Origin: Tachypleus tridentatus
Lineage: Eukaryota; Arthropoda; Merostomata; Xiphosura; Limulidae
Reading direction: 5' to 3'
Assembly (NCBI RefSeq): GCF_004210375.1
Contig: NC_134825.1
Span: forward strand, 67,137,558-67,201,557
Length of the DNA stretch: 64,000 bases
Made by a program: the position numbers and the translations under genes. The notes beneath the pieces were generated by a model. It did not search any database, was not told the DNA's origin, and saw nothing but the letters and a program-made list of their open reading frames with translations. This document shows positions 24,021-36,207 of this stretch, piece after piece. Positions within the stretch are counted from its first letter, which is position 1; each line of letters begins with the position of its first letter.

Positions 24021-24929
24021 TATAGAAATAATGAATATTTTTTAATCACTGCACGAAATTTAAATTTCTCTTTCGTTTATTTTTGTCAAGTAATTATCAC
24101 CAATCTTATGGATACGATCATTTGACTCAGTCACATCGACCTGTTGTTTTTAGAAGGCTATCGTGGGGGTATCGCAGTTTAAGATTTTATAGAACAACTC
24201 TAATGGGTTCATAACGCTTTTAGTTTTTTATGATAGAAGTAATTTTTTTTGTTTTGTGTTCTCTGTAATTTATGCTTTCTACAGTATAGTTACAAGCAAC
24301 ATGTGATAAATTAGAAGCTACAGAGCGATGATTAATTGGGACTTCACTTAGTATTTTATAAGTCACTTTGTTACTTTGAGAAATATAATTTTAGGAGTTG
24401 TTTGCTTTGTTCTTTTCAGACGGTAAAGCTGTCTTTAGTTTCTCTTCACTTTGGTAGAATTTTAAGTAGATGTAAATTATTATAGATTGATTTTTGTTTC
24501 ATTTTTCTGGAAAATAGACTAATGTCTTTTTTTTTAATGATCGCACTAAAAGATGCCTTGAACTTGATTAATCTTCATTTAAACTAATCATAGCACTTAA
24601 CCCTTTCTCTACTCCCCACACACGCACGCACTTAGACGAGTAAAATCGTCTTAAAGCTGGCAAGGAAGATCCATTACTATGTAGTCAGTAAGAACTATCT
24701 AAGAATAGTGAATGTTCAGAAAGTCTAATTTAGTAGGTTCGACAATCTTGTCATTAAGCAGATACGTAGATATTGCAAAACGAACCACATCTGATTTGAT
24801 TGGAAATCACACTTGAATTAAACATTTCTTTTTCATAATATATATGCTTTTGTTTCTCACTTTGAGGAAGCATACGGGTTAAATGAGTGGTGCGTCCACA
24901 CAGAATTAGTCACACAATGAAATACTGAC
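24021..24929. other. Possible intron, nothing recognised
   Basis: Lies downstream, in the minus-strand sense, of the candidate exon at 24930-25085. T-rich, with an ACGCACGCA stretch near 24620-24632. Confidence 0.3.
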
Positions 24930-25085
24930 CCGAAGACCCCAACTGCCGTTCCATAGGTGAGATAAAGCAGCCATACATGACGGGTATTAACTTGATAGTT
25001 TAGGTGTTTGTCAAAAGATGACTCAGCGTTTGCCTCCCAGATGTCAGTTCGTTTGTTTGGTGTTCGGAAGCTGCGACCTAGAGAT
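24930..25085 (-). CDS. Candidate internal exon, unknown protein
   Basis: On the minus strand an open frame runs through 24857-25114 in sequence clearly richer in G and C than its surroundings. A plausible acceptor (ttgctgtttcag) ends at 25086 and a plausible donor (GG then gtcagt) follows 24930. This gives a 156-bp exon of about 52 codons with phase 2 at both ends, a symmetric exon. The encoded segment starts with a basic, polar stretch and ends in a hydrophobic run containing WLLYLTYGTAVGVFG, which could be the start of a membrane helix. The protein family is not recognised. A solute carrier or other membrane protein is possible but is only a guess. If the donor is wrong, the frame continues to a stop at 24857. 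Confidence 0.35.
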
Positions 25086-25480
25086 CTGAAACAGCAACAT
25101 CCTCCCCGCAGCAACAGAGTCAGAGTCCTTCAAATGTCATTCACACTTTAACCATCAAACGGCGGCCATCATCAGTTGATGCTGCTACTTACAACATTCC
25201 CACTGTTTAAGAGTTAAAACAGGATTGTATATTTGATTTACGCATCTCTAGTCGTATGAAGGAATACCGTTTTCTTAGCTAAAACAAAACGGCTCATCAT
25301 TTCTAAGCTAACTCTGAGCAAGTATTGTAGGATTCCAATCACCTGTACTATTATTGTAGAAAGCCGTTTGAAGGAATGCTTTCAGATGATAGACGGAGGT
25401 TATGCTTTAACCCCTATGTGTGTGTGTATGAGAGTGTATTTGTCAGCAGAAATTCTCGAAAATGGTTGAATATATTTTGA
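25086..25480. other. Possible intron, nothing recognised
   Basis: Flanks the candidate exon. Contains a TG run near 25420-25432. No other motif. Confidence 0.3.
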
Positions 25481-25825
25481 AGTAAGTTGGTATATGTTTG
25501 TACCATGACTCAACTTAGACATGGTTAAGTTTTGAATGGCCAAGGTAAAAAATCAAGGTCACAAAGATGAAAAAAATCTCTCTTGATATGGGGACCGATT
25601 TTTTCACAATATTTTCGCTATCTATTTCAATTAAACATGATGGGCTTCCTTTGTAACTCGGTAAAGTTATGTACAAAAATTATTCACCATTATCATGCCA
25701 AAAGTATTCCGTATTCATTAATAACGATGAACATGCGGACACATTTAATATCTTTTGAGAGTTGAATATGATCAACGCTGCGTAGCGGAGGTATGCGTCC
25801 TATACAGTGCCCTCTCTAGTTTGAC
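25481..25825. repeat. Possible dispersed element end, class unknown
   Basis: The segment holding ccaaggtaaaaaatcaaggt, with the end tgcgtagcggaggtatgcgt and cagtgccctctctagtttg (about 25770-25823), recalls the conserved end of a repeat found in many invertebrate genomes. This is recollection only. No terminal repeats or target-site duplication were identified. Confidence 0.3.
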
Positions 25826-26071
25826 ATTTACAAAACTCAGAGTACTTGTTTAGGTTTTGAAACAATTAAAACAATGATCTTTCATATATATTTATTTACT
25901 GAAAACTTAATCGACTGACCATTCTTCTCGGATATCACCAAAGTCCAGTTAGTAGATTTCTCAGGAAAGTTGTTTGAGAACAGAGGCAAATACAATTCTC
26001 TTCATTGTAACGAAAATTAAGACAACTTTTATATCTATTTGTACTTGCTACGGACATTGTTGATTTATTTT

Positions 26072-26190
26072 TGTTGTGTGGTACAAAGCTATACAAAGGA
26101 CCACTTTGGCTATACCCACTACTGGTATCGAAATCCAGTTTTTAGTGTCTTCAGTTTTGCTGCTGAGACACTGGGGGAGTGGGGAGGTAA
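26072..26190 (-). repeat. SINE family B, diverged
   Basis: Contains tacaaagctatacaaaggac, cccactactggtatcgaaat and ccagtttttagtgtc in minus-strand family order. The head is degraded. Confidence 0.55.
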
Positions 26191-26904
26191 CAGTAATGAA
26201 CAAAGGTGAAAGTTCGTGAAGTAATCACACAAATAAAGTTCCATACTGTGAAAACGCCACTAGCATATTTTAACGGTGTTATTTTAATTGTAGAGGGCAG
26301 CAAAATTCCATACCATAAAAGGGACGCTCACGTGTGAAAATGTCACTTTATTCATGATAAGAGGACAACAAAATTTCATATTAGGAGACAACACATACAT
26401 ATTAAAACGGTGTAGTTTCGATTGTAGAGGACAATCTTTGGCCTCGTGCAGTCTCAAATATTTCTGCAGATAAAAATAAACTTTTTTTTTTTCAGATGAT
26501 ACAGCTATTAATGCTAGATGCCAATAAATCACAGGCGACTGGAACTTTACGGCTTCATTGTATCTTATCGTCATGTTTAAATCATTCCTTAAATCAGTCA
26601 CGTTCGCTAAGTCCAGCGTATCTGCAAGTAAAACAGAGGGGATTGCTCGATTTTATACGAGCTAAGCTATTTACTTTCTACTAATCTTACATGACGTAAG
26701 AAAGGCTGGATTTTAAGTTTCAAAAAGAACGGATTTCGTGAAGGATCAACACCACCTCCGCTCAGAGTATCAGCTGAGTCGTATTCAACACTGTCGTAAA
26801 GTCTTACTTTATGGTGTTTTTTCAACACGATGGAGACTATAATTTCTCACATCAGTTGTACCAAATACCTAGTCTTTCATTTTTGTTTTATATAATCCAT
26901 AAAC
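26191..26904. other. Intergenic or intronic, imperfect repeats
   Basis: Repeated fragments such as agaggacaacaaaatttcat and agagggcagcaaaattccat (about 26291 and 26361) suggest an old duplication. The 105-codon minus frame across them is not supported as a gene. Confidence 0.35.
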
Positions 26905-27045
26905 CTTTAGAAAGTAATAATTGCGTTTTTGTGTGTTGTGAAAAGAACGTTTAGAAACTAATTACCGCGTTTTTGTGTGTGTGTGTGTGAACAAAAACAT
27001 TTAGAAACTGATAACAATAACTACGTTTTGTGTGTGTGTGAAATC
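26905..27045. repeat. Three-unit tandem repeat with TG tracts
   Basis: Three blocks each carry a (c)ctttagaaa-like or acatttagaaact start, a 'taataa...gcgtttt' middle and a growing (TG)n tract, at about 26905, 26950 and 26998. Confidence 0.65.
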
Positions 27046-28431
27046 TCACAGCAAAAGTATAAAATGTTGTAACATCAAACATTTCGTTGCTAAATAAAGC
27101 TACGTATGTGTAGGAATCTGTACTAGTGGAATATAGAATATAGTGGAATATAGAACTGCGTTCGGCTAAGCTACAGGGAAAATGTCAGCCTATTTCTAAT
27201 GATGAATCACTGTTATAATGAACAAGCTGGTAGGAATAAAAACTTGAGCAGAAACAAGATAAAAATGTATTAAAATAGTTTCGTAATCAGAAACATTCGT
27301 TGTTCGATTCAAACATAAAACGACAACAGCAATTCCAACAGCAAATAAAAAGCATTAAACAGTATACGTTACTATATATTAAAATTTTAAAAGTCACGTA
27401 GGCTATTGAACTACTTAAAGTTACCGAAACAAAGTGTTTAAATAGAACTTGTAACGAAACGTTAAATGGCATTTGATATTTCTTAATGTTATTAATACCA
27501 GGTGCGTGTAAGTACAATATGACTTTGTATGAAAACCGGTAATTGTTAAGTTTTCATAACAAGCTAAAGCCTGTGTTTACTCATAGAATTACGGCTCTAA
27601 ATCTTCAATTAGTTAGAGATTTCAGAAGTATGTGTCCCTCCTCCCCCTGAAAACGTCGACTTTTTACTCTGTAAGAATAAATCCTTCTTCCATACACATA
27701 TAAGCTGGCTCATGAGCGCGAAGAAAAGTAATTCCTAATTTATTATTAGCTTCTCTTAGTGCCAAGGGATAAAAAATTGAAATCTTAACGTTTGGAACAT
27801 CGTTATTTTATTGCTAATGGAACAGCATTACTTGTCCACGATGTCACTGTTCCATATTCATTAAAACATACTTATCCGTTGTGAAATTAATTATATTAAT
27901 CCTTATACGTGTTTCTATGAAAATTCATAGTGAGTTTTTTTCATATGGTATTGGCTCATCAGTTCACTTATCTCAGTAACAAGACGAATCACGTTTGTTG
28001 TCCAATCACTCAAATGATTAAATCAACGAAACACATGTAAATCAAGGATAATAACTGCATTGGTGACGAGAGTGCACGGATAAAAGACCAGATAATAAGT
28101 AATGCGGTTTTATTACGTCACATACGCACGTCGTGATATCGAAAGGCTTTATTTATGTAGTCATAAAGATTTCGTTGCTTAAGTCTATTGACAACTAATG
28201 CAAAAATCTGATCAGGTCACTTACATATGAGAAAAAAATTGAGCAAATTTCAAATCACTTCAAAATATGTTTAATGAGAACAAAACACTAATTACATTGT
28301 TATATATATTATTATTAAGACATACCAGAAACAATGTGCCTATACATCAAATAGTAGAATATATCTTTGAGACCATTTCTCCTGAAGTTCAATAACATTA
28401 TTTCCTCCGAGGATCAGCGACAAGTCTCACA
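27046..28431. other. 1.4 kb without a recognised gene
   Basis: AT-rich. A short duplication of gtggaatatagaa lies near 27126-27154. The 76-codon minus frame at 27287-27517 has no domain. Confidence 0.4.
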
Positions 28432-28530
28432 GCTTACAGTGGTATAATTCGAGTTTCGATACCCACAGTGGGCAGAGCACAGCTAGCCTATTGTGTAGAT
28501 TTGTGCTTAATAACAAACAAACAATAACAT
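28432..28530 (+). repeat. SINE family B
   Basis: Shows cagtggtataattcgagttt, gataccca, cagtgggcagagcacagcta, gcctattgtgtagatttgtg and a tail acaaacaaacaa. The 5' part is shortened. Confidence 0.65.
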
Positions 28531-29097
28531 AATCAAAATCATGCAATAACAACGTTTTTTCTTTATATTTCAGTTTACCTTGAAGCCCGATTTAAAAAAA
28601 AAGACATTTCGACAACAACAACAAAACGTAAAGGAAAAGTTTTCTTTTTTCTTTTCGTCTGCTTAGCAACACGTATTTTACCAGTTAGGTGTGATGAGTT
28701 ACCAGCCAGCTGTTACAACGACATTTTGAGATTGTATTGCATACAGTTAAGGACTAAGAAATGCCGTTTACCAACTTCTAGTTGATTTGGAAAAACGTTA
28801 CTTTTTAAACTATGAAGTACGTGTGAAAAAAAAGGCAAATTAATACGTGAATATATCATTTAATTTTACTGGAACAATAGCGTTAAGGTGAAAGAAAAAC
28901 TACTAGGTAAATATTATTCATTCATTTTTACTTATGCAACAACATATAAGTCAAAAACGTACAATTTATGTATTATTTAGTGTTTTTACATCTTCTGTAT
29001 AAAGAAAGTGTGGCCGGGAAAAATATATACGATCGTATATCTAGCGTTTCAAATCTGTTCTTCATACGTTTACACATTTTCTGATCAACTAGCAACG
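28531..29097. other. Intergenic or intronic, nothing recognised
   Basis: AT-rich with several homopolymer A runs. No element boundary seen. Confidence 0.4.
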
Positions 29098-29370
29098 AGC
29101 CTGGCATTGCTAATTAGTTAGGGCGTTTGACTCGTAATATGAGGATCTCGGGTTCGAATCCCAACACACGAAACATGATCGCTCTTCCAGCCGTAGGGGT
29201 ATTATAACGCGGCAGGAAATCCCAATATTTGTTGGTAAAAGAGTAGTCTCAGAGTTGGCAGTGGGTGGTAATGACTACCTGCCTTCTCTCTTGTCTTACA
29301 CTCCTAAATTATGGACGGCTAGCGCAGATAGCCCTCGTGTACCTTTACGTGAAATTCTAAAACAAAATCG
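29098..29370 (+). repeat. tRNA-derived SINE, family A
   Basis: Full-length but moderately diverged. B box cgggttcgaatcc intact, body and gtgaaattctaaaac end recognisable. It lies about 100 bp upstream of the Tc1-A element. Confidence 0.88.
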
Positions 29371-29474
29371 TGAGAAAGGTCATGAAGGGTGGAGGGGGTT
29401 GGAGCCTCCATCTAATTTCATAATATTACAATTTCTTGAACATAGTATGTCTTTCTTACTGGTACCTTTATGTA

Positions 29475-31044
29475 CACTGCTGGCCAAAATCTTAAGGCCA
29501 ATGAACGTAAAGAAAAAATATGCATTTTGCGTTGTTAGACTCGATCACTTATTTGAGTAGAGCTTTGAAAGATGAAAATAAGAAAAGGGAAAAATAAAAA
29601 ACCTTATTTAGAATTTAATAGGAAAAATGTGAACATTATGAAATTAGCCTACATACTGGCTGGTCAAAAGTTTAAGACCATACTGAAACGAAGCGTTAAT
29701 CGGTAAACACAACGAAGTTTAGTCATTTGTGTTCAAGCATAAGTGTTGTCAACATCTCCCACTGACATTTCCTGTGTTACATTGGGTAAAAACATGGCAA
29801 AGGCTAAAAAGTTGACAGAGTTTGAACGTGGCAGAATTGTCGAGCTGCAAAATCAAGGTCTCTCTCAACGTGTCATCGCTGGTGAGATTGGGCGTAATAA
29901 AACTGCTGTTGAAAATTTCTTGATAGACCCTGAGGGATATGGAACGAGAATTTCAAGTAGTCGGCCCAAGAAAATTTCGCCGGCGTTAACCAGGAGGATT
30001 TGACGGGTTGTTCGGCAAGACATCAGTCGACCGTCGAATCAGATTAAGGCCCTTACGAACGCAGAATGCGGCTTAAGAACAATCAGACGGCATCTACGAG
30101 ATAAAGGCTTTAAAAACCGTAAACGTCTTCAAAGGCCACGCATCCTTCCACGCCATGAAACAGCTCGGTTAAACTTTAACGTGGGACGTAGAAAAGTGGA
30201 CGAAGATTTTGTTCTCTGATGAGAAAATATTTAACTTGAATGGTCCAGATGGCTTCTAACGTTACTGGCACGATAAGGATATCCCACCGGAGCGATTTTC
30301 TACACGACACAGTGAAGGAGGTGCCATCATGATCTGGGGTGCTTTCTCCTTCCATGAAACAATGGAGCTTCAGGTTATACAGGGGCGTCAAACAGCAGCT
30401 GGCTGCATTGGCATGTTGGAGAGAGCATCCTTATTGACTGAAGGCCCTCGCTTGTGTGGAAATGACTGCATCTTTCAACAGGACAACGCTGCAATCCACA
30501 ATGCCCGCAGGAAAAAGGACTTTTTCATAGCGAATAGCGTAATTCTTTTGAACCATCCAGCGTGTTGGCCCGCACTGAACCCCATTGAAAATATTTGGGG
30601 GTGGATGGCAAGGGAAGTTTATAGAAATAGACGTCAATTCCAAACAGTCCATGATTTCATGAAGCCATCTTCACCACTTGGAATAACATTCCAGCCAGCC
30701 TTCTCTCTGCAAACGCTTATATCAACCATGCCAAAGCGAATGTTTGAAGTTATTCGCAATGACGGCCGTGCAACCCACTACTGAGACCTCTTGTTGGGCA
30801 TTTCCTACCCTGTTTAAGACTTCTTTTTGGTGTGGTCTTAAACTTTTAACCAGCTAGTATTTAGGCTAATTTCATAGTGTTTACATTTTCCCTATTAAAT
30901 GCTAAATAAGTTTTTTTTGTTGTATTTTTTCCTTTTCTTATTTTCATCTTTCGAAACTCCACTCAAATAAGTAGTTGCGTCTAACAATGCAAAATACATA
31001 TTTTTTGTTTATGTTCATTGACCTTAAGATTTTTGCCAGCAGTG
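29475..31044 (+). mobile_element. Tc1-A DNA transposon, copy 1, both ends present
   Basis: A 1,570-bp element bounded by inverted ends (cactgctggccaaaatctta at the left, and its near-complement ending tttttgccagcagtg at the right), flanked by TA at 29473-29474 and 31045-31046. Inner terminal similarity extends further: atgcattttgcgttgttaga near the left end pairs with tctaacaatgcaaaatacat near the right. The transposase frame inside is broken. Confidence 0.95.
29794..30784 (+). pseudogene. Tc1-A transposase, copy 1 (DD34E), inactivated
   Basis: Starts MAKAKKLTEFERGRIVELQN, a helix-turn-helix DNA-binding domain typical of Tc1 transposases, and ends with a stop at 30782-30784. The downstream half keeps the second aspartate in FQQDNAAIH and the glutamate in [10 protein letters not shown], with 34 residues between them. 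Defects: an in-frame TGA at 30001-30003 (codon 70), a loss of about 13 bp near 30178-30183 relative to copy 2, TAA at 30257-30259 where copy 2 has CAA, and a short frame slip at about 30656-30710 that is later restored. The two open pieces are therefore not separate genes. Confidence 0.93.
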
Positions 31045-31332
31045 TATATTTAGTACACTTTTAATGTTTGTTATGTTAAGAAAAAAAAAAGAAGCAGAAT
31101 TTTCTATCCTTTGTTACAAACAAATTTTTGTTTCGCCTGTCCAACAGACGGATACTTCAACTAGTATAAGATAATGGTGAAAGAAAATTCTCAAGTAAAT
31201 ATAATCGATTTTTACAATTAAGATAATGGTGAAGTAAACAATATTACGTAGATACTGATAAACATTTTTTGGTTCTTACATTATCGCTCTGATAAAATAC
31301 ATAGAAACCAAACAAATTCGTAAATTCATTCT

Positions 31333-31605
31333 TTGGCCTTGATTTGAGGTTGGTTTAAGCGCTCGACTTGTAATCCGAAGGTCGCAGGTTTAAATCCCAG
31401 TCACACAAAAGATGCTTGCTCTTTCGGCCGTGAGAGCGTTATAATGTGACGGTCAATCCACTATTCGTTAGTAAAAGAATAGCCCAAGAGTTGGCGGTGG
31501 GTTGTAATTATTACCTGTTTTCTCTCTTGTCTTACACTCCTAAATTAGGAACGGCTAACGAGATAGCTCTCGTGTAGTTTTGTACGAATTTCAAAAACAA
31601 ACAAA
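31333..31605 (+). repeat. tRNA-derived SINE, family A, diverged
   Basis: Head partly lost (tgatttgaggttggtttaag). The B box is altered to gcaggtttaaatcc. The body is recognisable to the tail acgaatttcaaaaacaaac. Confidence 0.85.
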
Positions 31606-31664
31606 TCTTGTTTATACGGTAGTACTGGTACAATATTGTATTTTGTATACGCACTTGGTATTTA

Positions 31665-31722
31665 TATCAAAGCTACTCCGGTTATCTGCAACCGTCTGTA
31701 ATTTTGAAGTACAAACCAGAAG
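31665..31722 (-). repeat. SINE family C fragment
   Basis: Short match (atcaaagctactccggttat, ccgtctgtaattttgaagta) to the family C body seen at 9.56 kb. Too short to delimit. Confidence 0.35.
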
Positions 31723-32006
31723 CAATGCATGCAATCAATAACGTTCTACTATGCACTTGAATGAGCTTACTGTCACTATTTTCATGCATCTATTGCTTTA
31801 AAGTGATACAAATATTTTTTTTGTATCACAGGGCCAATGAGTACCCTAAAAAATTACTGCGTGAATATTGTTTCATTAATTAATGATTATGAAAGAAAAT
31901 GAAACTTTACACCTTAATATCATATCCGTTTCGCTAACTTCAGGCCAGTAAAAAGCAGAAATTATATGAATTTTGTTTTTCTAACGATATATGATAGTTT
32001 GCAACA

Positions 32007-32090
32007 GTTTGTTTGAATTTTGCGCAAAGCAACACGAGGGCCACCTGCACTAGCCATTCCTAATTTGGAAGCATAAGGCTACCGCCAACT
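32007..32090 (-). repeat. SINE family A, 3' fragment
   Basis: Tail and about 70 bp of body (gcgcaaagcaacacgagggc) are kept before a jump to accgccaact and a TA run. Confidence 0.75.
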
Positions 32091-33731
32091 ATATATATAT
32101 ATAGTTTAAAGTATCACAATGATAATTAAGAAAAAAAACAGTGAATAAAATCCTTTGTAAAATTATTACAATCTACACTTTTCACTTGCGTGCTTCACCA
32201 CATTCAGTGTTAAACATTTACGGTTGTTGTTCTTTTTTATGTTTACTTTAGTGGATTTGAGTACGCACGGTTCTTTACGAAAATCCTCCCAGTGAAGATA
32301 AAAATTTAGTAAATTCCTTGTCAATACCTCGTGAACTGCTCGAGACAACAGAGGATGCTGAAACACGTATGTTAATATTTCTCGAGATTTCCGAAAACTA
32401 CTTCATTGTTGTTCAGAATCTTGTGATTATTGTTGTCAGTTGTTGAGTCTTTATTATTCTCGAATTTCAGCAGTTTATATGTAAACTCAAGTAGAATGTT
32501 ATAGTTCTACAAATGTGAGTTCCACTAAACCAAATATTAAAAAAAAAACAGGTAAAATTTAAAAAAAATTAACATACTGTACGAGAGAGTGTTTTATTAA
32601 AATTTATTTTGTCATGGAAACTTCGCGAGTCTTCATTGGCTCGTTTTAGGCGTTATAAAACAGTTCTCACAACATACTCCACTAGCTGACATTACATTAC
32701 TATCACACTAAAATAATAATGATAATGTAAATCACAGTAAATTATTGGGACAGTAAATAATGATGTAATTTGAATTGTTATCGGTTAGTGGTAAAATTAC
32801 ATAAGACACATAATAGCATATGACGAGAGAGAGAAATGTAATTTATTTGACGAGTTGATGCGTTGCAGTACGAAGAATTATCATTAGCCATGTGGTAGTT
32901 ACATATTAGAAAGTAACGTTTGTATAATCATTCTCTTTTAGAATGTGTTTCTCGATCATCGTAAGCGTATTAGTATTGCGCCGCACAGAATAAAGTAATG
33001 CTAGGCAGAATCGTGTGAGGTTAAGGGACAAAGCAAGTCAGAAAAGAAAAGTAAGAAATTCTAACGAGAATGTCTAGATAAACGTAATAAAGTCATTTCA
33101 AGTCACGTGTCGTTTGAGAACGTAAAGTGAGAAATAACGAATGAAAGAGAAACATGAAACCGACGGAGCCTCGTCAAAAAAGTGACTTGAGCTTTATTTT
33201 CTTTATGGACTGGAATTCACTTGATTTTGCACCTGCATGTCTCCAGTAAGATTTCACAACATGCAACATTGAAATGAGACAAGTCAATAAGAAATTGATT
33301 CGACATATCTGTTGCACTTTATCTTCATCATTCATCAAGTCTTTTAGGTTTTAGTTGTGCAAGAAATAAACCCCTACCTTAAAGTTTCGTTGCTGTGTTT
33401 TTTTTAAATCTAATATTTTACCCCTTCTTAAAATCTCAAAGTTTTCCATACCTTAATTTAATGAATTTCCTTTAAAGTACTATTACTGAGGCAAAGTTGC
33501 ATAAAACCCATACTTTGAAGCTGATGAATTATGTTGTTTTTGTAACGTATAACATTGCGTTTGTTTTTATGTAAGCTGGTTTATATTTTGGAGAAATCAT
33601 GTGTGTTCGAGATTTAAGAAAACAAATACACTAAAATAAACCTTTACTGATATGTTGATCGTGGAATTATTCGAACTGGTTTTGTTCTTAATATTTCGAA
33701 GAAGAGTAAAAAGTTCATAAGAATTGAATTA
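32091..33731. other. 1.6 kb without a recognised gene
   Basis: Starts with a short TA microsatellite. An ATTGG box (about 32636) followed by ttataaaac (about 32654) resembles a CCAAT/TATA pair but no transcript can be supported. Two cgagagaga stretches occur at about 32583 and 32824. Confidence 0.3.
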
Positions 33732-34049
33732 TTATATGAAATGAATTTTGGTTATGAAGACTGATCTACATTCTTTAAACTTATATTCATCAACGACTTC
33801 TGCTTCAAGACACTGACTATCAGTGTTCGTATGTGCGCTCTTTCTTGATGGTCCACAGCTTCCTCGAAAAACTACAAGGACCATGTTTAATAAGCGGATT
33901 ATCTTGCACGTGACACGTCCCTTTCTAAATGTCAACATTCGTATTGTGGGATAATCGACTCGCAAATATTTCTTAACAGGCTTATGTTTAATGCTATAAA
34001 TGGCAATGCTCATAACAGCAGCCAACAGATTTATAGCAGTGTTGATCAT
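33732..34049 (-). CDS. Hypothetical open frame, possible 3' exon
   Basis: A 105-codon minus frame opening with a hydrophobic run (INLLAAVMSIAIYSI) that could be one membrane helix, followed by a basic stretch and a polar tail. Just upstream, ttttctcgag could serve as an acceptor. No family is recognised. Base composition is a little more balanced than in the surroundings, which is the only support, and chance is a real alternative. Confidence 0.2.
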   Translation of the reverse strand: MINTAINLLAAVMSIAIYSIKHKPVKKYLRVDYPTIRMLTFRKGRVTCKIIRLLNMVLVVFRGSCGPSRKSAHTNTDSQCLEAEVVDEYKFKECRSVFITKIHFI

Positions 34050-34070
34050 AGCTCGAGAAAATTATCCTTC

Positions 34071-34776
34071 AATATTTGGATGAAACATACTTAGCTATTA
34101 ATTTTTTTATTATTTATCTATTGTAAGTGGTTATTCCGTTAGGACCACGGCTTTCTGAATTCAGGGACTGACCTGTCACACTGACGTTTTAGTTTTCTGT
34201 TTTCAGTGTGAGATCCATTTCATTTGTCAGTATAAATCGCCTTGTGTCGGCTTCCTTTTGAACATACCAGAACCGGTACAGTTCAGCTCTGTGTGTGGGC
34301 AAGATAAGGTTCAGACAGACTTGTGTATACTAGTATTCTGTACGTAAACAGCAGATAACCATCAACAGAATTACACAGAGAACTTGATAGGTCTCAGTAT
34401 ACGCGGTTTTGGAGGGGCGTAGCAGCAAATACACGTTCGCTCGAGGGAGAAAAATCTTACCGCTTAGGTTCTACAGTTGGATTCTAGACATGTTTTCAAG
34501 GCTTAGAAAGCCAATTTAAATTACGAACTAATATCACGAACAGTTTGTTCTACAGAAGCATTAGTTCGCATTTTTATTTACTCTGAAATAATAGTTCATC
34601 TATAATGTAAGAGATAAAAAAGGAATAGATAATTCATGTTCACTGACATTTTCGATTTAAAGTCGTGATGTCCGTTGAAATAGTGTCAATAAATTTCTAA
34701 GAACATGTGGTACTTGACTCCGTCTGGGTCTCCTAGTTCCTTCTTAGTTTTACACGCAAATACTTTAATCTTCTAA
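34071..34776. other. Intergenic or intronic, nothing recognised
   Basis: Somewhat less AT-rich around 34150-34440, with no recognised motif or frame. Confidence 0.35.
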
Positions 34777-34950
34777 AATCATTAACGCGATAATATAAGC
34801 TCAATACATATTTCCATATTCATAAAACTCATAAAAACATAAACGTGATAATACAAGCTCAATACATACTTTCATATTCACGAAATTCATAAAAAACATT
34901 AACATGATAATACAAGCTCGGTACATCCGTATCAATGAAACTCACTTGTT
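34777..34950. repeat. Tandem repeat, three units of about 58 bp
   Basis: Repeated gataata(t/c)aagctc followed by atacat and ttcatattca at about 34787, 34845 and 34904. Confidence 0.8.
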
Positions 34951-35640
34951 TTGTTTTTTAACCACTCATTGTTCTTTGGTCACGTGCGTGTTGTTGTGAT
35001 GTCAAATGGCTATATTCCGTAATATGTTTCATGACTCCTGTTTAACATTCATTTCCTTTTTCTTATAATAATTTCCTCAAATATTCTGATGGGAGTTCTA
35101 CCACTTCACTGTTAATCAGTTACTTGTCCAGAAACCCGAATCAGATTACAATGCTCAGTTATGTACTTTCAAAATATAGGAATGAGCCCGCAGCCTAATA
35201 TGTTTTTAACTGAATTGTATCTAAAATTAAAATAAAACACTTTTATCAGAATACATTTTCATACAAATCTATTCTGTTAATTTACTGTTATAATTTTTTT
35301 TGCAGTATTAACCTACAAACAGTTTAAATATAGACACTAATTACGTTTTAGTTGTTTGTTGATCGGTCTGTCCGATGTTCTCTTTTCTGCAACTTTCGAA
35401 ATTTGTTGTAAAACGTAATGCTGATAAACTATCTCCAAAATTAGTAATACTGAAAGATACATACAATCACAAATAATAAAAAAATTATAAGCTATAACTT
35501 TCGAGAAACATTGCTGTTGTCAATAGAGAAGTATGATTCAATTTAACTGTTATAATAGAAAAATATTTAAAATCACATTAGCGTACAATATGTCAAAATT
35601 ATTCGTCTCTATTTCTTGATTATTTCAGTATTTACCTGTT
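34951..35640. other. Intergenic or intronic, possible Penelope-type tail
   Basis: At about 35490-35530 the minus strand reads ttgacaacagcaatgtttct then cgaaagttata, resembling tails of Penelope-like elements. Weak evidence. Confidence 0.25.
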
Positions 35641-35902
35641 CCAGGACCTAACATGACCAGGTGGCTAGGGCGTTCAACTCGCAACACGCAGATTTCGAAT
35701 CCCCCTTCCATAAAACTTGCTCGCTCTTTCCGCTGTGAGAGCGGTATAATGTTATAGTCAATCCCACTACTCGTTGGAAAAAAAAGTAGCCCGAGAGTTG
35801 ATGGTGAAGACTAGCTGCTTTTCCTCTAGTCTCTTACTGCTAAATTAGGGTCGGCTAGCGTTCACAGCCTTGGTGTAGCTTTGCGCGAACTTCCAAAAAA
35901 TC
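35641..35902 (+). repeat. tRNA-derived SINE, family A, diverged
   Basis: Head acatgaccaggtggctaggg, degraded B box (gatttcgaatcc), body with an internal loss in GGCGGTGGGTGG, end gcgcgaacttcc. Confidence 0.85.
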
Positions 35903-36014
35903 TATTGCAGTATTGAACCACCATCATCGCGTAAGGGCCTAACTTAAATTCAACTATTATATATTCTTATACTTTTATTTGTTTATTTTAATTTATAAGT
36001 TTTCTACTCAGGCC

Positions 36015-36120
36015 CACTGTTGACTCAGCTGTAATCCTACGGACTTACAACTCTAAAAATCGAGTTTTGAAACCCGATGAGCAGAAAGAGTCAATAAGTC
36101 TTTATTCTATTCTTAGACAA
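36015..36120 (+). repeat. SINE family B, diverged
   Basis: tcagctgtaatcctacggac, gagttttgaaacccgatgag and cagaaagagtcaataagtct follow the family order. The tail is lost. Confidence 0.5.
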
Positions 36121-36207
36121 TTTAATAAACCTTAACTCAAAACTTTAAGATCGCTTCAAAAGTATTATTGTATTGTAAATTTGTGAGATGAATTTTAACC
36201 TTAACGT

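Noticed and set aside
30176-30652. Minus-strand frames inside Tc1-A (also 50366-50986)
   Set aside because: Shadows of the transposase on the opposite strand. The same frames recur in both copies only because the element is repeated.
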